DNA of 64,000 nucleotides from Zunongwangia pacifica (GCF_023499215.1 NZ_JAKHSK010000003.1:1-64000); one strand, 5' to 3'. Counted from the first letter of the stretch, positions 42,963 to 52,812 are shown. Notes: generated from the letters alone by a model not told the origin. Numbers and translations: made by a program.

Positions 42963-44003
42963 ATGTTGTACGTCGTTTTATTTTTCTTACTGTTTTCATT
43001 ACTACTTTATGTGCTTTTGGGTGGAGCCGATTTTGGCGCAGGGATAGTCGAATTATTTTCTTCCAGAGAAAATAAAAAAGTAAACCGGGATACCATTTAT
43101 CGCGTTATGGGACCTATTTGGGAAGCCAATCATATTTGGTTGATTATACTTATTGTTATTCTATGGATTGCCTTTCCGGTCTACTTTAATATCATCATTA
43201 TTTATTTGCATATACCTTTAACGCTCGTACTTTTAGGGATTACCATGCGTGGGGTGTCTTTTGTGTTTAGGCATTATGATGCATTTCAGGATAGATCGCA
43301 ATTAGTATACAATGGTTTATTTCGATTTTCCAGTTTTGTAACCCCTATTTTTTTGGGAATGTGCTTTGCAGCCCTCGTTGGTGGCCAATTAATCGTTACT
43401 GAAGATTATACCAACTACGGTTTTTACGATTTGTTTATGGCACCGTGGTTTAATGGCTTTAGTATTTTAATGGGATTATTTTATGCTTCTCTTTGTGCCT
43501 TTTTAGCTTCAACATTATTAATAGGGGAGAGCGAAGGTGATATAAGAACTATGTATATCCGAAAATCGAAGATTGCAACAGGTATTTTAGTAGTGCTAGG
43601 ATTCGTATTAATCGCTTATGGATTTTTTAATGATATTGCTTTTATCAGGGATTTTGTGACCAATCCTGTTTCGATCATCTGTATTATTCTTTCAGGAATT
43701 TTATTAGTTCCGCTTTGGAAGTTTATACGTGCCGGGCGTCGAATATTGAGTCGGTATTTCGCGGGAATGCAGGTAGTGTTAGTGCTTTTTGCTGCTTTAA
43801 TTGCACATTTTCCTTATGTAATTATAACTTCAGATAAAGAAATTAGTCTTTTAGAAAAAATTTCTCCAGATAGTGTAATTATGGTGTTGGGAATCTCTTT
43901 GATTATCGGTGGAGGAATTATTTTACCGGGATTATTTCATTTGATGAAGTCTTTTAAAATGATCAAGATCTTTGAAAAGGACGAGCAGCAATTTCAGAAA
44001 TAA
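42963..44003 (+). CDS. cydB: Cytochrome bd-type quinol oxidase, subunit II
   Basis: 346 residues, eight or nine membrane helices. The start FLLFSLLLYVLLGGADFGAG is the CydB signature, followed by PIWEANHIWLIILIVILWIA; the C-terminus is charged. It pairs with CydA encoded 2 bp upstream. No cydX-like small gene or cydCD transporter is visible nearby. Confidence 0.96.
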   Translation: MLYVVLFFLLFSLLLYVLLGGADFGAGIVELFSSRENKKVNRDTIYRVMGPIWEANHIWLIILIVILWIAFPVYFNIIIIYLHIPLTLVLLGITMRGVSFVFRHYDAFQDRSQLVYNGLFRFSSFVTPIFLGMCFAALVGGQLIVTEDYTNYGFYDLFMAPWFNGFSILMGLFYASLCAFLASTLLIGESEGDIRTMYIRKSKIATGILVVLGFVLIAYGFFNDIAFIRDFVTNPVSIICIILSGILLVPLWKFIRAGRRILSRYFAGMQVVLVLFAALIAHFPYVIITSDKEISLLEKISPDSVIMVLGISLIIGGGIILPGLFHLMKSFKMIKIFEKDEQQFQK

Positions 44004-44007
44004 TTTT

Positions 44008-44036
44008 TAAGTGTAAAACATGCACTTATTTTTTAT
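44008..44036 (+). terminator. Probable terminator of cydAB
   Basis: AAGTG pairs with CACTT (plus a G-U pair), loop of about 9 nt, followed by ATTTTTT, 5 bp after the cydB stop. Confidence 0.6.
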
Positions 44037-44084
44037 GTTTTGTCAAAATGTTAGATATTAGGCGTTAAATTTATAATCTCTCAA

Positions 44085-45140
44085 ATGACGACAAAATTGC
44101 ACCAGTTACATCATCTTTTCCTTTTTTCGATAACGATTTCTATTTTTAGTTGTAATACTGCTGAAAATAATCTTCAGAAAGCAGTTAATCCTGAAAGGCA
44201 ATCTAAAGAAATCACTTATCATAATCCTATTGTGGCTCAGCGTGCCGATCCCTGGGTTTATAAAGCCGAAGATGGCACATATTATTTTATTGCCACCGCT
44301 CCAGAATATGATCGCATAGAAATGCGCCAGGCAAAAACAATCAATGGTCTTGGTACGGCTGAGCCAAAAGTGATTTGGAATAAGCACGAAAACGGAGTGA
44401 TGAGTCATCACATCTGGGCACCTGAATTACACAAAATCGATGGAAAGTGGTATGTTTATTTTGCGGCCGGACAAGCTGAGGATATATGGAAAATAAGAAT
44501 GTTTGTTCTTTCTAACGACGCTGAAGATCCAATGACGGGAGAATGGAAAGAAGAGGGCCAGATTGAAACCAGTAGAGATTCATTTTCGTTAGACGCTACA
44601 ACTTTTGAGCATAATGGAGAACTTTATTATGCATGGGCACAAGCTGTGAGAGAAGAAGGCGGAACTTCGATACTGCTTTCTAAAATGGAATCTCCCACAA
44701 AACTTAAAGGAGAAGAAATTGAAATTACCAATCCTGAATATGATTGGGAGCGTATTGGTTATTTTGTAAATGAAGGGCCTGCGGTGATTAAAAGAAACGG
44801 GAAGATATTTATGACCTATTCGGCGAGTGCTACCGATGCCAATTATGCCATGGGATTATTATGGGCCGAAGAGGATGCCGATTTAATGAATCCGGAGTCT
44901 TGGCATAAATCTGAAAAACCAGTATTTGCTACAAATGCCGAATTAAGGAGATTTGGGCCGGGACATAATTCATTTACAGTGGCTGAAGATGACAAAACTG
45001 ATGTTTTAATTTATCATGCCCGGGTTTATGAAAAAATAAAAGGAAATTCGCTTTATGACTTCAACCGTCATACCAGGGCAAAAACGTTTAGCTGGGATGA
45101 TAAAGGTTTCCCGGATTTTGGTCAGGAGATGGCAGATTAA
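44085..45140 (+). CDS. GH43 family glycoside hydrolase, lipoprotein
   Basis: 351 residues; a probable lipobox IFSC. The five-bladed propeller carries the three GH43 carboxylates: Asp in AQRADPWVYKAEDGTYYFIA (base), Asp in SFSLDATTF (pKa modulator) and Glu in FVNEGPAVIKRNG (acid). FGPGHNSF near the end is also typical. GH43 enzymes are arabinofuranosidases, xylosidases or arabinanases; this one most resembles the arabinofuranosidase-like group, but specificity cannot be set from sequence. It stands alone, not in a polysaccharide locus. Confidence 0.9.
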   Translation: MTTKLHQLHHLFLFSITISIFSCNTAENNLQKAVNPERQSKEITYHNPIVAQRADPWVYKAEDGTYYFIATAPEYDRIEMRQAKTINGLGTAEPKVIWNKHENGVMSHHIWAPELHKIDGKWYVYFAAGQAEDIWKIRMFVLSNDAEDPMTGEWKEEGQIETSRDSFSLDATTFEHNGELYYAWAQAVREEGGTSILLSKMESPTKLKGEEIEITNPEYDWERIGYFVNEGPAVIKRNGKIFMTYSASATDANYAMGLLWAEEDADLMNPESWHKSEKPVFATNAELRRFGPGHNSFTVAEDDKTDVLIYHARVYEKIKGNSLYDFNRHTRAKTFSWDDKGFPDFGQEMAD

Positions 45141-45160
45141 CTTTCCTCAAAATTTTATAC

Positions 45161-45273
45161 AGTAAACCACTTCGGGGCAAGCCCACGAGGCATTCGATGG
45201 ATACAAAATTTCAATTCCTAGGCATCCCGATAGCTATCGGGACGGGATATTAAACCCTTTGGCGGTGCCAATA
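45161..45273. repeat. Dispersed 110-bp intergenic repeat (copy 3, reverse)
   Basis: Reverse complement of the element at 16703: starts AGTAAACCACTTCGGGGCAA, holds CCCGATAGCTATCGGG and ends GGCGGTGCCAATAA. It lies 20 bp after the GH43 stop, directly before a terminator, as with the other copies. Confidence 0.85.
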
Positions 45274-45299
45274 AAAAAAGCGCCAATCGGCGCTTTTTT
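45273..45299. terminator. Bidirectional terminator between GH43 and the XRE operon
   Basis: AAAAAAAGCGCC pairs with GGCGCTTTTTT with a very short loop; A and T runs on both sides serve both converging transcripts. Confidence 0.9.
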
Positions 45300-45308
45300 A
45301 GTTAATCA

Positions 45309-45503
45309 TTACTCTTCATCCTGAAAGATATCTTCAATTTTCAGGTTAAATAATCTGGCAATCTTAAACGCCAAAGGTAAACTGGGATCAAATTTGCCTT
45401 TTTCGATGGCGTTTATCGTTTGTCGTGAAACTTCAACGCGATTGGCAAGTTGTGCCTGCGTGATGTTCTGTTCGGCTCGCAATACCTTAATTCTGTTTTT
45501 CAT
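45309..45503 (-). CDS. Small XRE-family (Cro/CI-type) transcriptional regulator
   Basis: 64 residues, a single helix-turn-helix: RIKVLRAEQNITQAQLANRV then EVSRQTINAIEKGKFDPSLP and LAFKIARLFNLKIEDIFQDE. These compact regulators commonly occur with small membrane proteins and control their own operon. It is the last gene of a three-gene operon, its start overlapping the preceding stop by 4 bp (ATGA). Confidence 0.95.
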   Translation of the reverse strand: MKNRIKVLRAEQNITQAQLANRVEVSRQTINAIEKGKFDPSLPLAFKIARLFNLKIEDIFQDEE

Positions 45504-45730
45504 TTGTAACGCGCATTTCCTATTAACATTGCGATTAAATAGGTGATTCCCATTACAAAAACCAGATGTGAAATTTCAGCATCAAAAGACACCAGATTCG
45601 TAATATCCAACATCGAATAGCTAATTCCCACAATTAGCGTTATTCCCAAAGTTATAGCCATAGCATCCATACTTATTTTGCGTTGTAGGGGATCCTGGCT
45701 GTTTAAATGTTTGCGATTACTTAAAATCAT
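45500..45730 (-). CDS. Small two-helix membrane protein (76 aa)
   Basis: Two hydrophobic segments, MDAMAITLGITLIVGISYSM and ISHLVFVMGITYLIAMLIGN, with a basic end (ARYK). It resembles the small membrane partners of compact XRE regulators, often placed under DUF2178-like families, but I do not name it firmly. It overlaps both neighbours (4 bp and 14 bp), showing a tight operon. Confidence 0.7.
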   Translation of the reverse strand: MILSNRKHLNSQDPLQRKISMDAMAITLGITLIVGISYSMLDITNLVSFDAEISHLVFVMGITYLIAMLIGNARYK

Positions 45731-45914
45731 GCCTACTCCTATCTAGCGTGTTTATAATTACCATTACAAGTGTAACGGCCTCGTTTTCATTCCAGATAAA
45801 TTTTGGTCCAAATGCGACAAATGCTAGGGTGAAAACCCATAAAAATGTCCAGATCGCCAAGGTTCTGGTACTGTTTTTTAGTTCCTTGTGCCAGTTATTT
45901 TGTTTTGCTTCCAT
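45717..45914 (-). CDS. Small membrane protein, first gene of the XRE operon (65 aa)
   Basis: A polar N-terminus rich in Lys and Asn, a membrane segment TLAIWTFLWVFTLAFVAFGP and a second weaker one (AVTLVMVIINTL). No family recognised. It overlaps the next gene by 14 bp. A good promoter lies 38-70 bp upstream. Confidence 0.65.
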   Translation of the reverse strand: MEAKQNNWHKELKNSTRTLAIWTFLWVFTLAFVAFGPKFIWNENEAVTLVMVIINTLDRSRHDFK

Positions 45915-45952
45915 AAGTAAAATGTATTTAACTAAAAGTAAAGTTTATTTTA

Positions 45953-45982
45953 CAAATATAATGTTGTTTTTGTAAATGTCAA
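45953..45982 (-). promoter_or_regulatory. Promoter of the XRE operon with flanking inverted repeats
   Basis: On the minus strand TTG (45982-45980), exactly 19 bp, then TATATTTG (45960-45953): a near-ideal Bacteroidota promoter. GTAAA/TTTAC inverted pairs surround it (45938-45953 and 45972-45993), giving likely operators for the XRE protein encoded in the operon. Confidence 0.65.
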
Positions 45983-46087
45983 GTTTTGTTTACATTTTAT
46001 TTTTCAGAAATAATTAATAAGGCATTTCATTAGTAATAGATACCTTTATAAATAGGCATTTAAAAATGTTGTTATATCCCAAAAATT

Positions 46088-47119
46088 ATGATTAAACAAT
46101 TTGGAAAAGCCCCATCTGGTAAGCGATTAGAAAAAATTAGGCAGTGTGAAAATTATAAAGATGGAAGCTTTCAGAACATAGAAGAAACATCGGTTAATCC
46201 CAATAATGTATCCATGTTTAAGATGATAAAGGATATGCGGAATCGGCCAAAATCTGTAAATCCTTCAAAAAGAATTCCTTTTATAAAGAGTAATCTTAAT
46301 CATATTGAAGCGGTAAAACCTGCTTTTGTATGGTTTGGGCATTCTTCGTATTTACTCAAAATAAACGATTATACTATTTTGGTAGATCCTGTGTTTAGCG
46401 GCAATGCTTCGCCAGTCTCTTTTTTCGGAAAAGCCTATGATGGCGCTAATGAATATGGCGTAGAAGATATGCCTGAAATAGATATTTTAATACTCACACA
46501 CGATCATTATGATCATTTAGATTATCCAACAATTACTAAACTAAAAAACAAAGTAAAACGAATAGTTTGTTCATTAGGCGTTGGTGCTCATTTAGAATAT
46601 TGGGGATATTCTGAAGAAATGATAACCGAGCTAAACTGGTGGGAATCGGTAAAAATTGCAGACGATTTTAAAATTACCGCAACACCGGCACGACATTTTT
46701 CGGGACGTTTGTTTAAGCGAGGAAACACACTGTGGTCTTCTTTTGTTTTAGAAGTTTTTGGTTATAAATTATATTTAGGTGGAGACTCCGGTTATAGTCC
46801 GCAATTTAAGGGGATCGGTGATACCTTTGGATCATTTGATCTTGCGATTTTGGAATGTGGGCAATACGGGGAAAACTGGCCGCAAATTCATAATTTCCCA
46901 GAAGAGATGGTAATGGCCGCCAAAGATTTAAAAGCCGAAAAAGTAATCCCTGTTCATTGGGCAAAATTCACCCTTGCGATGCATCCCTGGAACGAGCCTA
47001 TAAAACGATTTAAAAAAGCCGCTGAGGAAGAAGGGCTTTTTTATGTAAGTCCTAAGATTGGTGAGTTATATCAACTAAATCAGTATTTTACGCAGGAAAT
47101 TTGGTGGGATTTTGAATAA
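46088..47119 (+). CDS. Metallo-beta-lactamase-fold hydrolase (UlaG/NAPE-PLD-like)
   Basis: 343 residues, no signal peptide. AFVWFGHSSYLLKINDYTIL starts the fold; LTHDHYDHLDYPT is the HxHxDH dimetal motif; ATPARHFSGR, YLGGDSGYSP and VIPVHWAKFTLA provide the other ligands. This layout fits the UlaG and N-acyl-phosphatidylethanolamine phospholipase D-like group, i.e. a phosphodiesterase or lactonase; the substrate is unknown. It has 40 bp to the next gene on the same strand. Confidence 0.9.
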   Translation: MIKQFGKAPSGKRLEKIRQCENYKDGSFQNIEETSVNPNNVSMFKMIKDMRNRPKSVNPSKRIPFIKSNLNHIEAVKPAFVWFGHSSYLLKINDYTILVDPVFSGNASPVSFFGKAYDGANEYGVEDMPEIDILILTHDHYDHLDYPTITKLKNKVKRIVCSLGVGAHLEYWGYSEEMITELNWWESVKIADDFKITATPARHFSGRLFKRGNTLWSSFVLEVFGYKLYLGGDSGYSPQFKGIGDTFGSFDLAILECGQYGENWPQIHNFPEEMVMAAKDLKAEKVIPVHWAKFTLAMHPWNEPIKRFKKAAEEEGLFYVSPKIGELYQLNQYFTQEIWWDFE

Positions 47120-47158
47120 TTTCATTTAAATTCATAGGGTAATTCATGCTTCTTACCT

Positions 47159-50100
47159 ATGAAAAAATTGATCCTTTTCTGTTTCCTGATGCTTCAGGTT
47201 AGCCTGCATTTATTTTCTCAAAATTCACCCGAAATTATGGTGGGTGAGAAAAAATTAGATCTGGCAAAATTAAACGTAGATGTGAAAATTGCCGGAAACA
47301 TGGCAACAACCACATTCGAGCTTTTTTTTTACAATCCTAATGATGAACAATTGGAGGGTGAGTTAAGCTTTCCATTAGGTGAAGGGAGAGAAGTAAGTCG
47401 TTTTGCGTTGGATATTAACGGGAAACTTAGAGAAGCAGTGATTGTAGAAAAGGAGAAAGCCCGTGTAGCTTTTGAAAGTACGGTAAGACGGCGTATTGAC
47501 CCCGCTTTGCTGGAGAAAACTCAGGGGAACAATTATAAAGCGCGGATTTTCCCTATCGAGCCGAAATCCTATAAAAGAGTCGTTCTGGCTTATGATGAAA
47601 AATTGATCCTAAATAAAGGCGAATTATTTTATCAATTACCGTTAGCATACGAGGTGAAGCTCGAAGAATTCAATTTAAAAATTAGTATTGCTGATGTTGA
47701 GGATACTTCAGGTATAAAAACCAATCTTAAATTTGAGAAATCTGGAAAGAATTTAGTTGCAGAAATCAATAAAGTAAACTTTAAGTTAGATCAGGATTTT
47801 ATTTTCAGAATAGCTAAAAATGGAAATAAACCCACTTTTGTAGCTCAGGATGATTTTTTTTACTGGTATAATACCATTGAAGCTAAGGAGCGCGTTCGGC
47901 CAAAACCATCAAAAATCAGGATCTTTTGGGATGCTTCCTATTCAGAAAAAGACAGGCAGTTTCAAAAAGAAATTGATCTTTTACAAAGTTATTTCGATTA
48001 TTTAATAAATGTAGAAGTTCAATTGGTAAGCTTCGATTTTAAAGCGCGTCATTCAAAATCTTTTAAAATTGAAAACGGAGAAGCTAAGACGCTTTTCGAA
48101 TTTTTGAAAGCATAGGTTTATGATGGCGGCACCGCTTACGATCAGTTAAACCTTAACACTGGCGATACCGATGCTATTTTATTATTTACTGACGGATTAG
48201 ACAATTTTGGAGGTTTTAAGGATGAATTTGATATTCCGATTTTCGCCATAAACAGTAAAACTTCGGCAGATCACAAAGAACTTCAGCAGATTTCGTTACA
48301 ATCGGGTGGTAATTATATCAATCTTAAAAATATTGGGCTGGATAAGGCTATTTCAAAATTGAAAAATCAGCCCCTTTTATTTTTGGGAGTAACTTCGCAA
48401 GATAGTTCTTTAGAAATTTACCCACGCGATAAACAAATTATAGATAAAGATTTTACACTTACCGGCAAAGGTTTTGAAAATACAACGATCACCTTAAAAT
48501 TTGGTTATGGAAATGAAGTGGTGAAATCAATTATGATTAATCCTGTAGATGCGATCGATGTTAGAGATTGGGGGATCGATAAGAAATGGGCCTATCAAAA
48601 AATTGACTTTTTAAATGCCCAAAATGAAGATTTTAAAGAAGAAATTGTAGCAGTAAGTGAGGACTATCAGGTACTTTCAGATGATACTTCTTTACTGGTT
48701 TTAGATCGGCTTGAAGATTATATTGAGTACGAGATTACACCACCAGACGAAATGCTGGAGGAGTATCAGGATGCGATGCGACGAAAAAAATCCAGTCTGG
48801 CGAATCATCAAAATCGATTAATTGCTAAACGCTTAATTTTAATAGACGGCTACAACGACATCCAAAAATGGTACGGGAATACGCATAAAATCGATATTTC
48901 AAAAGATACTATTTCTCAAAGAATTAAGGATCCTGCGACCAGCGTAGTAGATTCTAATGAAGAAACATCAGGGGGTGAACCGACTTCAAATTCAGGAGAA
49001 TATATTCCAGGCGATGAAAATTCAAATCATTTGGTTAAAGGAAATGTAAAGGCGGCAGGAGACGATCTTGATTTACCGGGCGTGTATGTTATAATTAAAG
49101 GAACCTCAAACGGAGTTCAAACCGATTTTGATGGAAATTACCAGATTTACGTAGACGAAGGGGAGACATTAAGCTTTAGTTATATTGGGTTTAAAACTCA
49201 GGAAGTAGTCGCTACCGGTGATGTTATCAACATAGTATTAGAAGAAGACACTTCGAGCTTAGATGAAGTTGTAGTGATGGGCTATTCAACGGAATCTAGC
49301 TACGAAACAACAAGTGCAGTAACTGCTTTGCAGGGAAGAACGGCCGGGATTCAGGTTATGGAAGATGATGAAAATGTCATTAATGTAAGAGGTGTAAGTA
49401 GTTTATCTGGCGAGACACCTATTTATATTGTGAATGGAAAAGTGGTTAATGAAATGCCCAATTTGAACCCTGAGGACATTCAGGAATCATACAATTTAAC
49501 TCCAAATGATGGTATTAAACTTTATGGAGCACGAGCGGCCGGTGGAGTGGTAGTCATTAAAACGAAAGATATTTCAGAAAAAGAAAGTGCTGAAATTGCT
49601 GAATTAGAACAGAAAATTGAAAACGAACTGGAATTAAAAAACTGGACCCCAAATTCAGAATATATACGAAAGCTAAAAAGAACCGGTTCTGCCGAGGAGG
49701 CTTATCAATTGTATCTTGAGCTTAGGGAAGCCCATAAAAATATACCGTCGTTTTATATGGATGTTGCCGATTATTTCCTGAGTCAGCACGAAGATGAAAC
49801 GGCTTTTAAAATTATTTCTAATATTGCTGAAATCGAGCTGGATAATTATGAGTTGAGCCGTGCCTTAGCTTATAAATTGGAAGCTGAAGGCAAAACTAAA
49901 ATGGCCGAATATATCTATACTAAAGTTTTAGAACTTCGCCCTGAAGATATCCAGTCTTATCGGGATTTAGCTTTAATTAAAATTGAAAACGGGCATTTTC
50001 AGGAAGCTTTAGAGTTGCTTTACAAAATTGTAAGTGGCGAATTAATTGAGAAAGATGTAGAACGCCGATTTTCAGGAATAGAGGATATCGCTTTTATAGA

Positions 50101-50542
50101 AATGAATAACCTCATCGCACTGCATAAAAATAATCTGGATCTATCTAAAATAGATGAGAAATTTATTAGCCCAATGCAAATGGATCTTAGGGTAGTGGTC
50201 GATTGGAACCATAATGATACCGATATCGATCTTTGGGTGATCGATCCTAAAGGCGAAAAATGCTGGTACCAGAATAAAAGAACCAAAATAGGCGGAAAAC
50301 TTTCTGATGATATGACCGAAGGTTTTGGCCCGGAATCTTTTAAACTGAAGGAAGCGATAGCCGGTAAATACGAGATGTATATTGACTATTACAGTGATAA
50401 TGTTCAGAAAATATCGGGGCCTACATTTTTAAAAGTCACCGTGTTTAGAAATTACGGAACTAAAAACCAGGATAAAACATTAAAAATTTATAGATTAGAA
50501 AATCAGGATGACGAGCTGAAAGTAGGCGAAATAAACTTCTAA
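47159..50542 (+). pseudogene. VIT-VWA-SusC plug-TPR-DUF2135 chimera, interrupted by one in-frame TAG
   Basis: One frame of 1127 sense codons runs from ATG 47159 to TAA 50540, broken only by TAG at 48113-48115 (codon 319). Order: signal peptide; VIT domain (about 22-140); VWA domain (about 255-400) with MIDAS FWDASYS before the stop and DGGTAY and FTDGLD after it; carboxypeptidase-regulatory domain and SusC-like plug (VYVIIKGTSNGVQTDFDGNY, LDEVVVMGYSTESS, IYIVNGKVV, GARAAGGVVVIKTK); TPR helices; a C-terminal DUF2135-like domain (DWNHNDTDIDLWVIDPKGE). The stop splits the VWA fold, so the product is either truncated and dead, or made by readthrough. Function unknown, probably surface or periplasmic. 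Confidence 0.85.
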
Positions 50543-50545
50543 AAT

Positions 50546-51151
50546 TTGCTAAAAACAAGACATTTTATCGGTCTGTTATTTTTGATTACAGGGTTTTTAA
50601 TCAAGATGTTATTTACCCATTTGATAGATTACTATGCTTGGGTAAAAGGCATAAGTGTGTTTTTTATTTTTGTGGGACTTGCAGTTTTGTTTTTAGGAAT
50701 AATCAATCGGTCTGAAGAGGTAGATAAAGGCGCTTTTAAAAAAGATCCCATCACGTATATTCTGGTGACGGTTATGCAGCTTATTCTGGTGATCGGGATT
50801 ACCGGTTTTGCAATTGTGTTAGAACATTTTGCTGAAGGGACAAATCATCAACTGGCCAGAGTTATTATTAAAAATTCATATCGTGAGACAGTCGCTGTAG
50901 TGAGCGAAGAACGTCGTATTAATGACCTTTTTACCGCAAGTGGATTTGAAGATTTTGCGATTTTTAATTACCAGAATAATTATGGCACTTTTGAAGCACA
51001 GGCAAAAAAAGTTGATCCCTATCTTCGCAAAAAAATACTTAGAAAATCAATTAATTACGACGGCAAAAGAATGGTCTTACGTTTAGACGGGAAACGGTTT
51101 AACATTAGATATTCTACCCGTTTTCCCTCGATGTTTATGATTGTGGACTAA
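50546..51151 (+). CDS. Hypothetical membrane protein, partner of the VIT-VWA chimera (201 aa)
   Basis: Starts with TTG 3 bp after the chimera stop; no ATG would keep the first membrane helix (HFIGLLFLITGFLIKMLF). Further helices are at about 30-50 (YAWVKGISVFFIFVGLAVLF) and 72-95 (YILVTVMQLILVIGITGFAI). The soluble C-terminal half (about 105-201) has no known domain. Tight spacing implies cotranscription and functional linkage with the chimera. Confidence 0.7.
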   Translation: MLKTRHFIGLLFLITGFLIKMLFTHLIDYYAWVKGISVFFIFVGLAVLFLGIINRSEEVDKGAFKKDPITYILVTVMQLILVIGITGFAIVLEHFAEGTNHQLARVIIKNSYRETVAVVSEERRINDLFTASGFEDFAIFNYQNNYGTFEAQAKKVDPYLRKKILRKSINYDGKRMVLRLDGKRFNIRYSTRFPSMFMIVD

Positions 51152-51164
51152 TATTGAACCCAGA

Positions 51165-52727
51165 TTAAAAAGCTTCTTCAAATAATAGATTGGTGTTTGG
51201 ATCTAAATCTATAGAAACCGGTTTTTCTGAAGTTTCAACTTCAAAAGTTTCTTTCTTTTTAGTAATGTCAAATTCGATAATTTCAGCATCTTTTATGGCA
51301 TAATTTAGCTGAAGTTCTAACGGAAATACGAAATTTTTTTTCTGAAGTTGTCGCACTGTGATTTTCAATTTTCCGTTTTTATAGGAATAGTCCAGTTTTA
51401 TTTTTGGCTGTCCGTATTGCGTTAACCATTGATCGAAAAACTGATCTAAATTCATGCCCGACGCAACTTCGAATTCCGCTTGTAAATCCTTTGAAGTCGC
51501 ATTGCTGAATTTATAATCTTGATAATAGTTCCTTATCGCTTTCCAGAAATTTTCATTACCTGTTTTTCGACGTAACATGTGCAAAACCCAGGCTCCTTTT
51601 TGATACGAGTTAGGATTCAATAATTCCATTAAATCGGTACGCGAACTATCGATTACTGCGGTTTTAGTGGTCTGGCTAAACCCAGTGACCTGCCGACGTT
51701 CTTCCCGTAGTTTTTCATCTAATTTTGATTTCCCGTATTTGTATTCAGCATAAAGATCGGTGAAATAAGTAGCAAAACCTTCACTTAACCAAAGATGTGA
51801 CCAGTCAATTTCTGAAGCCGAATCTCCAAACCATTGATGCGCAATTTCATGGGCCAGTAAAAATTCAGACGAGCGCTTGCCATCAACCGAATTTTCAAAA
51901 TAAAAAATATTTCCGGCATTTTCCATTCCGCCATAGCGTGTGGTCGATTGTACGTTCGCTAATTTGGTAAAAGGAAACGGACCAATTTTTTCGGTAAAAA
52001 ACGTTAAGATTTCTTCAGCCTGTGCATAATCGTAAAAACCAGCTTCTTTATTTTCGGGATATACCCAGGAGGAGAGCGGTATGTCTGCAATTTCTCCCAA
52101 ATGCTGTACGGCAAATTCTGCCACTCCAATCACCATCACTTTGGTAGGTAATTCTAACGGAGAGGCATACACATACAGCGAATTTTTATCATCGATATTT
52201 GTATGCTCCTGCAGTGTTCCTGTCGCTACTACCTGATATTTTGCAGGCGCAGTTACGTGAAAAGAAACCTTTGCTTTATCTGAAGGATGATCGATGATTG
52301 GCAACCAAAGATGCGCACGATTGGGCCAGTTATCCCCAAAAAAAGTACGATCTCCGTATTTATTTTCACTTATGATAAGTCCGTCTTTCGGAACACCATG
52401 ATAAAAAATCGAGATATCTTCTTCAGAAGAGGTATTTATAGTTAATTTTTCCTGAGAATGCTCAAATTGTAACGGCTTTCCATTTTGAAGAATGCTGTCG
52501 ATACTCATGCCTTTTCCGTTTTCTTGCGCAGCAAAATCAAGTTCCAAAACATCTGAATCTTCAGTATATTTAAAATCGATCATTGTATTTCCTGTAATCA
52601 CATCGTTTTCATCATTCAGTTTTAGATGAAATTCATACTCCAAAATATCCACGTTTGGGTTTTGAGCCAATAATAGGGCAGGAGCAAGAAAATTCAGTAA
52701 ACAAAAAAGGGAAAAGTTGCGTTTCAT
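51165..52727 (-). CDS. M1-family zinc aminopeptidase (short form)
   Basis: 520 residues with a signal peptide (LLNFLAPALLLAQ). The exopeptidase loop GGMEN is at 266-270; the zinc site is HEIAHQWFGD (H293, E294, H297) with the third ligand E316 in LWLSEGFATYF. It has the N-terminal beta domain and the catalytic domain, and only a short C-terminal beta piece, without the helical ERAP1-like domain. It cleaves N-terminal residues from peptides in the periplasm. Convergent with the preceding gene. Confidence 0.95.
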   Translation of the reverse strand: MKRNFSLFCLLNFLAPALLLAQNPNVDILEYEFHLKLNDENDVITGNTMIDFKYTEDSDVLELDFAAQENGKGMSIDSILQNGKPLQFEHSQEKLTINTSSEEDISIFYHGVPKDGLIISENKYGDRTFFGDNWPNRAHLWLPIIDHPSDKAKVSFHVTAPAKYQVVATGTLQEHTNIDDKNSLYVYASPLELPTKVMVIGVAEFAVQHLGEIADIPLSSWVYPENKEAGFYDYAQAEEILTFFTEKIGPFPFTKLANVQSTTRYGGMENAGNIFYFENSVDGKRSSEFLLAHEIAHQWFGDSASEIDWSHLWLSEGFATYFTDLYAEYKYGKSKLDEKLREERRQVTGFSQTTKTAVIDSSRTDLMELLNPNSYQKGAWVLHMLRRKTGNENFWKAIRNYYQDYKFSNATSKDLQAEFEVASGMNLDQFFDQWLTQYGQPKIKLDYSYKNGKLKITVRQLQKKNFVFPLELQLNYAIKDAEIIEFDITKKKETFEVETSEKPVSIDLDPNTNLLFEEAF

Positions 52728-52787
52728 TGTATCGATTTTAGAAGGCTAAAATTAAGATTTTCAATTCAGCTAAAAAATAAAAAAGCC

Positions 52788-52812
52788 GCTTCTATATAAA
52801 AAGCAACTTTTT
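52788..52812. terminator. Imperfect bidirectional hairpin
   Basis: AAAAAGccGCTT pairs with AAGCaaCTTTTT with a 2x2 internal loop. It lies between the aldo/keto reductase gene and the M1 peptidase gene, both on the minus strand, and could end the reductase transcript. Confidence 0.5.

Noticed and set aside
45748-45975. Plus-strand frame across the start of the XRE operon
   Set aside because: It runs antisense to the small membrane protein gene and its promoter, and has no family-like features.
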